DNA from: Candidatus Thalassarchaeaceae archaeon
GTDB taxonomy: Archaea; Thermoplasmatota; Poseidoniia; Poseidoniales; Thalassarchaeaceae
Direction: 5' to 3'
DNA: 5,956 nt
NCBI GenBank assembly: GCA_013330385.1
Contig: DUIL01000195.1
Coordinates: forward strand, 1 to 5,956
Of this stretch, positions 1 to 4,399 are shown piece after piece; the stretch's first letter is position 1, and the number at the start of each line of letters is the position of its first letter. Under the pieces are notes generated by a model. That model ran no database searches. It was not told the origin of the DNA and saw only the letters and a list, made by a program, of their open reading frames with translations. The position numbers and the translations under genes were made by a program.

Positions 1-624
1 GGACTCGAATTGGCTCTCTCATGTGACTATCGTGTTGGAACACGTCGCAGTCAGTTTAGATTCCCTGAGACTAATATCGGAATCTACCCTGGTCTCGGAG
101 GAACTCAAAGAACACCACGCATTTGTGGAATTGAGGCCGCTAGATACGCTGTTCTAGCCGGCAACTTCCTTGATTCGAAAGGAGCAAGGGCTCTAGGTAT
201 ACTGACTCATCTAGTTGAGCCCGCTAGTGTAGATTCCACCATTACTGAAATCGCATTATCTGGAAAGCCCAGCAATAAGTATCCAGCAGCTCCTGTAGAT
301 CCTTCACACCCCGCTGTAGCCTTCGCACTGGCTTTCTATAACGATGCGAATATGGCCGCACTTTCTTCAGGAAATTGTCCGGATGGATTCAGTGCTGAAG
401 ATAAAATGGTCAGTAGACAATTGAAGTCATTGTCACGTACTGCACCTATTGCATTAGCAATGGCCAGCCAACTTTTGGACGATGCCGTAAATACAGGTGA
501 TAATCTCAAATCTGGTCTGGACCTAGAACTTGAACGACTGAATGCAATCTTTTCTACAGCAGATGCTCTAGAAGGGCTTTCAGCTCTAATCGAAGGTCGA
601 AGACCGAGTTATACAAACTCCTGA
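1..624 (+). CDS. Enoyl-CoA hydratase (crotonase) domain, C-terminal part of a probable 3-hydroxyacyl-CoA dehydrogenase/enoyl-CoA hydratase fusion; 5' end outside window
   Basis: The reading frame is open from the first base, so this is the last 207 codons of a longer gene. It hydrates 2-enoyl-CoA to 3-hydroxyacyl-CoA in fatty-acid or related acyl-CoA oxidation in the cytoplasm. Seen: GLELALSCDYR at the edge, then FPETNIGIYPGLGGTQR. Glu at window codon 3 and Glu at codon 23 have the spacing of the two catalytic glutamates of rat enoyl-CoA hydratase (Glu144 and Glu164). The oxyanion-hole glycine would be the codon just before the window. After the conserved LVEP (about codons 72-75) there is an insert of roughly 80 residues, then KSGLDLELERLNAIFSTADA and LEGLSALIEGRRP. 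This tail and insert resemble archaeal proteins in which an N-terminal 3-hydroxyacyl-CoA dehydrogenase is fused to a crotonase domain. That fusion is inferred, because the upstream half is not visible. A stand-alone enoyl-CoA hydratase is the alternative. Confidence 0.9.
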   Translation, partial: GLELALSCDYRVGTRRSQFRFPETNIGIYPGLGGTQRTPRICGIEAARYAVLAGNFLDSKGARALGILTHLVEPASVDSTITEIALSGKPSNKYPAAPVDPSHPAVAFALAFYNDANMAALSSGNCPDGFSAEDKMVSRQLKSLSRTAPIALAMASQLLDDAVNTGDNLKSGLDLELERLNAIFSTADALEGLSALIEGRRPSYTNS

Positions 625-908
625 GTTTTCAGAATCGTCGTGGTGACTGGATCCAAGCAGGTGCTCTAACTTCCGCCATTCCACGGACTATTAGTGATAT
701 GATATTCTTCCAATTCATGCATTCACCTCATCGTTCCAGTTCTTCATCAGTTCTTCGACCCAGTTATCTAGCCAAGCATCCATTTTTTTCATCTCCGGTG
801 TAATATTGCAACTCGGTGCAATTTTCACACTGAGGCAGTAACTTCTCCTATTTGAATAAGTAAGTTTACGTGTTAGCATCGAGGTGCATTTTATACACCA
901 GATAGGAT
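625..908. other. Intergenic region between the crotonase gene and the regulator cluster
   Basis: This stretch of 284 bases has no plus-strand gene and no tRNA-like fold that I could find. It contains a run of seven T (783-789), which could act as a weak archaeal oligo-T terminator for the crotonase transcript about 160 nt after its stop. It also contains most of a questionable minus-strand ORF and, at its right end, a TATA-like element inside an imperfect dyad. Both are listed separately. Confidence 0.5.
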
Positions 909-984
909 GTGCGTAACCTGTTTCACATGGGTCGCAAGCAGATGGAATTGAGTTCGAATGATTTTGGTAGCATTCAGAAGGCAA
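715..984 (-). CDS. Doubtful small ORF, 89 codons, with a zinc-knuckle-like CxxC-x9-CxxC motif
   Basis: I do not recognise this protein. Read from the ATG at 984, it has Cys17-x2-Cys20 and Cys30-x2-Cys33, the spacing of a small zinc ribbon. Further cysteines lie at 50 and 59. The tail is tryptophan-rich and amphipathic (MDAWLDNWVEELMKNWNDE). Against it, the first 25 or more codons lie antisense to the start of the HxlR-family gene and its TATA-like box, so both full-length genes would overlap head to head. A shorter product is possible from the in-frame GTG at 828 or from the ATGs at 792 and 783. The GGAG at 793-796 sits about 9 nt before the ATG at 783. The same element that reads TTTTATAC on the plus strand reads TATAAAA on this strand. 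It could therefore start a transcript covering only the short forms. The full-length form is probably a chance frame. The short tail is undecided. Confidence 0.2.
   Translation of the reverse strand: MPSECYQNHSNSIPSACDPCETGYAHPIWCIKCTSMLTRKLTYSNRRSYCLSVKIAPSCNITPEMKKMDAWLDNWVEELMKNWNDEVNA
883..899 (+). promoter_or_regulatory. TATA-like box inside an imperfect palindrome upstream of the HxlR-family gene
   Basis: GGTGCATTTTATACACC is a 17-bp inverted repeat (GGTGCA/TACACC, five of six pairs) whose centre covers TTTTATAC (889-896). With the usual archaeal spacing of about 25 nt from TATA to start site, transcription would begin near 916-922. That is just before the ATG at 927 and downstream of the GTG at 909. 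A dyad over the TATA box is what an autorepressing dimeric winged-helix protein would bind, so this may be the operator of the following gene. The element also reads TATAAAA on the minus strand. No strong BRE is visible. The assignment is inference. Confidence 0.35.
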
Positions 985-1385
985 TTGAAGAAGTTCAAGA
1001 AAATGGGCGCGACATAAGACTCATCTTTGCCTCATATTATGAAGACGAAGATTATGATATAGGCTGGGAAGTAGATGCTGCTGTTGATGCTTTTGAGATG
1101 TTCTCTTCTCGATGGACTACTGAAATATTAGCAGCTCTCTATATCGCTGGAGATCGTCGCTTCAATGAATTGCGTACTTTGCTCCGAGGTATTTCTTCAC
1201 GCACCCTTTCAGACAAATTGACAACATGTCAGAAACATGGCGTCGTTCAGCGAGTTGTGGAAGAAGGGCCTCCAATCAGAGTTACTTATCGTCTCACATC
1301 ACACGGTCGTACTTGTGGGAAATTACTAGGCCCCTTGGTCGCTTACATGAAGATGCACAAGAACCTCATAACCTCTGATGAATGA
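927..1385 (+). CDS. HxlR-family winged helix-turn-helix transcriptional regulator
   Basis: This is a small cytoplasmic DNA-binding protein, 152 aa from the chosen start, expected to act as a dimer. The HxlR/DUF24 signature is clear: DAFEMFSSRWTTEILAALY with the hallmark Trp63, then RRFNEL (77-82), the recognition-helix region ISSRTLSDKLTTCQKHGVV (about 89-107), and the wing PPIRVTYRLTSHG (115-127). Unlike compact family members of about 110 aa, it has some 50 extra N-terminal residues with an acidic patch, EDEDYD (39-44). It has two cysteines (101 in the helix region, 130 after the wing) but not the N-terminal Cys used by redox-sensing relatives. The ATG at 927 is chosen because a TATA-like box at 889-896 predicts a start site near 920. 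The GTG at 909 would then lie upstream of the transcript, and the ATG at 942 is another choice. No Shine-Dalgarno decides it. It is the first of three adjacent genes for DNA-binding proteins. Its ligand and targets are unknown. Confidence 0.85.
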   Translation: MGRKQMELSSNDFGSIQKAIEEVQENGRDIRLIFASYYEDEDYDIGWEVDAAVDAFEMFSSRWTTEILAALYIAGDRRFNELRTLLRGISSRTLSDKLTTCQKHGVVQRVVEEGPPIRVTYRLTSHGRTCGKLLGPLVAYMKMHKNLITSDE

Positions 1386-1398
1386 TGATGGAAAAAAC

Positions 1399-1427
1399 GA
1401 TGCGGCGACGATTCATGAAACCGCATC
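1399..1427 (+). promoter_or_regulatory. Nested inverted repeat between the first two regulator genes
   Basis: GATGCGG (1399-1405) pairs perfectly with CCGCATC (1421-1427). The 15-nt spacer contains the 8-bp palindrome TTCATGAA (1412-1419). The repeat begins 14 nt after the HxlR-family stop and ends 30 nt before the next ATG. As RNA it would form a 7-bp GC-rich stem, but no T-run follows, so it is a poor classical terminator. As DNA it could be an operator for one of the flanking winged-helix proteins. The repeat itself is visible; its role is inference. Confidence 0.4.
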
Positions 1428-1457
1428 CTTCAAAGGCTGATTGAATCGAAAAGTGCC

Positions 1458-2111
1458 ATGGCATTACTTGAACAGTGGCGCAGTAAGCGTTCTTGGTTCC
1501 TGGGTGGCCTTTTTGCTTTTACTGGCGGTGCTCTGGGCCTAGGAGCGCTTTTTCCTGCGATGCTTCCACCTGCTGCACAGGGCACTCTAGCTGCCCCACA
1601 CGAGAATTGGGAATTTCCACTTCGTGCAAAAATAATGCGTACTTTGGATATATCTCCTGGTATTCATTTTCGTGAATTACAACGTCAGTTAGACGCCGCA
1701 AACGGAACTCTAAGGCATCACCTTGATGTTTTGATTTCAGAAAAATCGGTTACCACCATGTCGGTAAATGGGCGTACTTGTTACTACGCAGGCGCCCCTG
1801 CTCAAGTAGAAATTCTCGAAGGAATGGGTATCACTGATGATGCCCGTGCCGCTTCGATGCTGCCTGTTGGTTTGTCCGAACTTCAGCGGGCTGTAGTTTC
1901 TCGATTGACAAGAAATGAAATTCCTCACAGTCAAGCTGCTCTTGCTCGTGAACTTGGTCGATCACGCTCTGCTGTACATTCTGCAGTGGGAGTTCTACGG
2001 ACTCGAGGAATTGTTTGCGAAGGGGAGCTGCGCTTGGCGAATCACCTTAGAGAATTGAGAACTTCTAGGATTGAATACAACTGGCTCGACTTGCGTTTGG
2101 AACTCGCGTAA
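1458..2111 (+). CDS. Predicted membrane-anchored transcriptional regulator with two winged-helix domains
   Basis: The protein has 217 aa. A basic N-terminus (R8, K10, R11) is followed by one hydrophobic, Gly/Ala-rich stretch at about residues 13-36, long enough to span a membrane once. Next comes a first winged helix at about 54-110, with LRAKIMRTLDISPGIHFREL, a recognition-helix region NGTLRHHLDVL and a wing ending NGRTCYY. A second winged helix lies at about 138-190 (LSELQRAVVSRL, then LGRSRSAVHSAVGVL and RGIVCEG). The order is typical of archaeal predicted regulators with two winged helices, some of which are tethered to the membrane. The likely role is transcription control. Ligand and targets cannot be read. 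By the positive-inside rule the basic N-terminus would stay inside, placing the DNA-binding part outside, so the hydrophobic stretch may be re-entrant, or an internal ATG at 1560 (residue 35) may yield a soluble form. The ATG at 1458 has no clear Shine-Dalgarno. The gene follows the HxlR-family gene by 72 nt. Confidence 0.75.
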   Translation: MALLEQWRSKRSWFLGGLFAFTGGALGLGALFPAMLPPAAQGTLAAPHENWEFPLRAKIMRTLDISPGIHFRELQRQLDAANGTLRHHLDVLISEKSVTTMSVNGRTCYYAGAPAQVEILEGMGITDDARAASMLPVGLSELQRAVVSRLTRNEIPHSQAALARELGRSRSAVHSAVGVLRTRGIVCEGELRLANHLRELRTSRIEYNWLDLRLELA

Positions 2112-2186
2112 ATTACTCAAAACGGCCGAGACCAGCCATCGCTCATACAGAATCCTATTACGCATTGAATTTCGGCAGTGGGTTGT

Positions 2187-3269
2187 ATGTTCCGCGTTAG
2201 GCTAATTGAACAGCCAATGCCTACTGGCAGTAAGGACCCTGATGTACTCCTTGCATGGATGCTTGATTCATTGGGATTAGTACGCTGGAAATCAGAAGGA
2301 GCAACCATCGACGAGGAGCAAGGTTCGATTCATCGAATATTCAGGCAAACCTTCCTAGAAGAACCTCTGAAAGGATGGGACAATGCTGCAATCACTGAAT
2401 TCTCAGGATTATCACAAACCGGGGTTCATAACCAAATGCACAAACTTCGCGAAGCTGGATTAGTAGCATCTCAACTGTCAGGTCGATGGCACGTTAATGT
2501 TCTGCGAGGTGGTTCAATGGCTGGTGCAATCGAACTGATTTCAGTTCAGGCTAGGGTAATCGCCAAGATACGCCTGAACGAATTGAATTCTTACATCAAA
2601 GACTCAGACAAGAGAATGAATGTAGCGAGTGAAGATGATGCTGGAGAATTCAGAATCGATATATCGGAACCTAGACCTTCTGTTGAAGGATGTGATCGAT
2701 TAGATGCTTGGATTCTTGATATGGGAATTGCCGGAGACCGTGTAAAGGGGGGAGATAAATTAGCTCGCAAGATTTTCATTGAATTGGCCTCAAGTGAGCG
2801 CTCATTGACACTTCAAACACTAGCCGATAGGACTGATTCAACACGCTCACGTGCACAAAGAGTAGTCGAAAGATTACGCCAAGCAGGTATAGTCGATAGA
2901 GTGGCAATGCGAGACCGTATCGCCATGGATGTTTATGCAGGACTAATGCGACAATTCTCGGCTAGAGGTGAAGAGTGGTTGATGGGAAGAGGAGGGCTGA
3001 GCAGGCTCGACGATGGAGTGTCCAAGTCTCTCCTAGATGGAGCCAAGAAAGGTAAGTTGAGTATAGAGAAGGTGGAAGAAATTTTGAAACCTGTTGATAT
3101 TGACGCTCAGAGACTTCTTCTCAATACGCTTGGTGGTCGGATGCCCTATGGATATCGAATTGCTGGGCGCAACGCGGATGAAGTAACTGAGCGCGTGATG
3201 TCAATGATTGACAGGACACTTAGGCGCTGTAGAACAGTCGCTCAAAGGCTAGATGAAGCAATGCTCTGA
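2187..3269 (+). CDS. Large DNA-binding protein with a duplicated winged-helix module
   Basis: I do not recognise a named family. The protein has 360 aa and no membrane segment, so it is probably cytoplasmic. It contains two copies of one layout. Copy one starts with LLAWMLDSLGLV (21-32), then RIFRQTFLEEP, the helix-turn-helix AAITEFSGLSQTGVHNQMHKL and REAGLVAS, ending near residue 94. Copy two starts with LDAWILDMGIAG (172-183), then KIFIELASSERSL, the helix-turn-helix TLQTLADRTDSTRSRAQRVV and LRQAGIVDR, ending near 238. The acidic stretch SEDDAGEFRIDISEPRPSVE lies between them. The C-terminal 85 residues (SLLDGAKKGKLSIEKVEEIL, then NTLGGRMPYGYRIAG) match nothing I know. A two-module protein could bind a repeated site without dimerising. 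An in-frame GTG at 2178 would add three residues, and an ATG at 2217 would remove ten. No Shine-Dalgarno decides this. It follows the membrane-anchored regulator by about 70 nt. Its 3' end overlaps the opposing tRNA-dihydrouridine synthase gene by 28 bp. Confidence 0.75.
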   Translation: MFRVRLIEQPMPTGSKDPDVLLAWMLDSLGLVRWKSEGATIDEEQGSIHRIFRQTFLEEPLKGWDNAAITEFSGLSQTGVHNQMHKLREAGLVASQLSGRWHVNVLRGGSMAGAIELISVQARVIAKIRLNELNSYIKDSDKRMNVASEDDAGEFRIDISEPRPSVEGCDRLDAWILDMGIAGDRVKGGDKLARKIFIELASSERSLTLQTLADRTDSTRSRAQRVVERLRQAGIVDRVAMRDRIAMDVYAGLMRQFSARGEEWLMGRGGLSRLDDGVSKSLLDGAKKGKLSIEKVEEILKPVDIDAQRLLLNTLGGRMPYGYRIAGRNADEVTERVMSMIDRTLRRCRTVAQRLDEAML

Positions 3270-4231
3270 GCATCTCTACTGAGTTCTTTGAGATAATCCG
3301 AAATCTCCTGACCTAGAATTTCTTGATCTTGGGTTTTGTGTAGTTTAACCCGCATTGCAGAAGCACCGGGGAGACTCTTGGTGAAAGATACTGCATGTCT
3401 TTTGAGATTCTTGCACTGTCCTTCATCGTAAACTTCTCCACTCAATTCTAGATAACGCTCCCAACACCATGAGCGAGCGATTGTTGGATTTTCCTCAGAC
3501 CAAGGTGGAGAATCTCTCAGCCATCCCAAATCTCTCTTAATTTCGTGGAATATGTTAGGTTGGCCTATTGCGCCACGACCAATCATCAAACCAGCAGCAC
3601 CTGTAGCTTCTAAGCAAGCAGAAGCAGAATTAGCATCGACAATATCTCCGTTGGCAATCACTGGAATATCGACCGCATCGACAATTTCACGTATTTGTGA
3701 CCAATCTGCCTGACCTGCATATCGCTGCCTAAGAGTTCGTCCATGAACACAGATTCTCTCAACACCTTCTGCTTCTAGTCGCTGGCATATTTCCAATGCT
3801 GTGTTTGGTCCACTACCTGTTCCCAATCTCATTTTGACGGTGATTGGAATGTCGGCAGCATCGATACAGGATTTTACCATCTTGACAACTTTGTCTGGAT
3901 TTTTCAAGAGGGCTGCCCCTGCATCGTTACGACACACCTTAGGAGCAGGGCAACCGAAGTTGATGTCTATGGTATCTGCACGATCCTGTAACAATTCAAC
4001 TGTAGCCACCATCTCATCTATGTCACCCCCAAATATCTGAGGAATGAAAGGAGACTCTCGAGGGTCAGACTCAACTTTCAACCAAGAGTGCTTAGCATGT
4101 CTTGACAACCCTGAGGCTGCGGTAAATTCAGTAATCGTGTAATCAGCACCACACTCTCTAGCAAGTAGGCGATAGGCCAAATCGGTGACCCCCGCCATCG
4201 GTGCTAGGAACAGTGGTACTGCCTCTACCAT
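3242..4231 (-). CDS. dus: tRNA-dihydrouridine synthase (Dus family, FMN-dependent)
   Basis: This cytoplasmic flavoenzyme reduces uridines of tRNA to dihydrouridine using FMN and NAD(P)H. The protein has 329 aa, the usual length. The FMN-binding TIM barrel covers about residues 1-235: LAPMAGVTD (9-17), TEFTAASGL (34-42), PQIFGG (64-69), and DINFGCPAPKVCRNDAGAALL (89-109), whose Cys94 is the expected catalytic acid. Next come VKMRLG with Lys133, VHGRT (162-166) with a flavin-contacting His163, the IANGD loop (192-196) and the phosphate-binding MIGRGAIGQP (216-225). A helical C-terminal domain with LKRHAVSFTKSLPGASAMR (276-294) follows and should grip the tRNA. The motif order is closest to the bacterial DusB branch as I recall it, but which uridine it modifies cannot be told. 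The ATG at 4231 leads directly into the first barrel strand. The only Shine-Dalgarno-like GAGGAG lies 16 nt away, so initiation may not depend on it. The gene converges on the regulator cluster and diverges from the helicase gene. Confidence 0.95.
   Translation of the reverse strand: MVEAVPLFLAPMAGVTDLAYRLLARECGADYTITEFTAASGLSRHAKHSWLKVESDPRESPFIPQIFGGDIDEMVATVELLQDRADTIDINFGCPAPKVCRNDAGAALLKNPDKVVKMVKSCIDAADIPITVKMRLGTGSGPNTALEICQRLEAEGVERICVHGRTLRQRYAGQADWSQIREIVDAVDIPVIANGDIVDANSASACLEATGAAGLMIGRGAIGQPNIFHEIKRDLGWLRDSPPWSEENPTIARSWCWERYLELSGEVYDEGQCKNLKRHAVSFTKSLPGASAMRVKLHKTQDQEILGQEISDYLKELSRDAQSIASSSL
3261..3273. repeat. Palindrome at the convergent 3' ends of the winged-helix and dus genes
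   Basis: ATGCTC-T-GAGCAT is a 13-bp palindrome centred on the first base of the plus-strand stop codon, inside the 28-bp gene overlap. An alternative longer-range pairing is AGATG (3251-3255) with CATCT (3271-3275). Being symmetrical, it could fold at the 3' end of either convergent transcript. As RNA it gives a 5-bp stem with a 3-nt loop. No T-run follows on either strand, so a terminator role is only a suggestion. Confidence 0.3.
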
Positions 4232-4351
4232 AGTAAAACCCGAACGACTCCTCGTTATGACTGCAACGATGTGTTTTCAACAAAAAAAACGATATTATTC
4301 TGGAAATAAACAATTTGGGTCACTTTCAACCAACAGGTCCGTCCAAATAGC
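4232..4351. promoter_or_regulatory. Divergent AT-rich promoter region between dus and the helicase gene
   Basis: This holds the upstream signals of two genes pointing away from each other. AT-rich candidates for TATA boxes are GATATTAT (4291-4298) and AAATAAAC (4304-4311), each readable on both strands. From the second, start sites would fall near 4333 for the helicase gene and near 4280 for dus. A run of eight A (4282-4289) lies beside them and becomes T8 in the dus direction. The exact boxes cannot be decided by eye. Confidence 0.4.
4243..4269 (-). promoter_or_regulatory. Alternative small hairpins in the predicted dus leader
   Basis: On the minus strand the leader reads TCGTT, 8-nt spacer, AACGA, GGAG, TCGTT. 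The central AACGA can pair with the TCGTT on either side, so two 5-bp hairpins exclude each other. One places the only Shine-Dalgarno-like GGAG (4248-4251) in its four-base loop. The repeats are exact. The stems are short and a regulatory role is speculative. Confidence 0.25.
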
Positions 4352-4384
4352 ATGAGCATGGCGGGCTGCATGTCCGGGTTAGCC

Positions 4385-4391
4385 GGAGGGG
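4385..4391 (+). promoter_or_regulatory. Strong Shine-Dalgarno that sets the helicase start
   Basis: GGAGGGG lies 8 nt before the ATG at 4400, an optimal match and spacing for the 3' end of 16S rRNA. In-frame ATGs at 4352, 4358 and 4370 have no such signal, so this site argues for 4400 as the main start. Confidence 0.6.
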
Positions 4392-4399
4392 CTGCCAGG

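Noticed and set aside
783..789. T7 run as a definite terminator of the crotonase gene
   Set aside because: It lies about 160 nt after the stop with no hairpin, so it is mentioned only as a weak possibility.
1519..1934. Short frames on both strands overlapping the membrane-anchored regulator
   Set aside because: The regulator frame has coherent winged-helix domains. The others give no domain and have no start signals.
3801..4040. Plus-strand ORF of 79 codons inside dus
   Set aside because: It is antisense to the catalytic GCP region of Dus and has no recognisable protein features.
4282..4289. A8 run as a terminator for a minus-strand transcript
   Set aside because: It reads as T8 toward dus but lies upstream of the dus start, with no minus-strand gene ending there. 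It is more likely part of the AT-rich promoter region.
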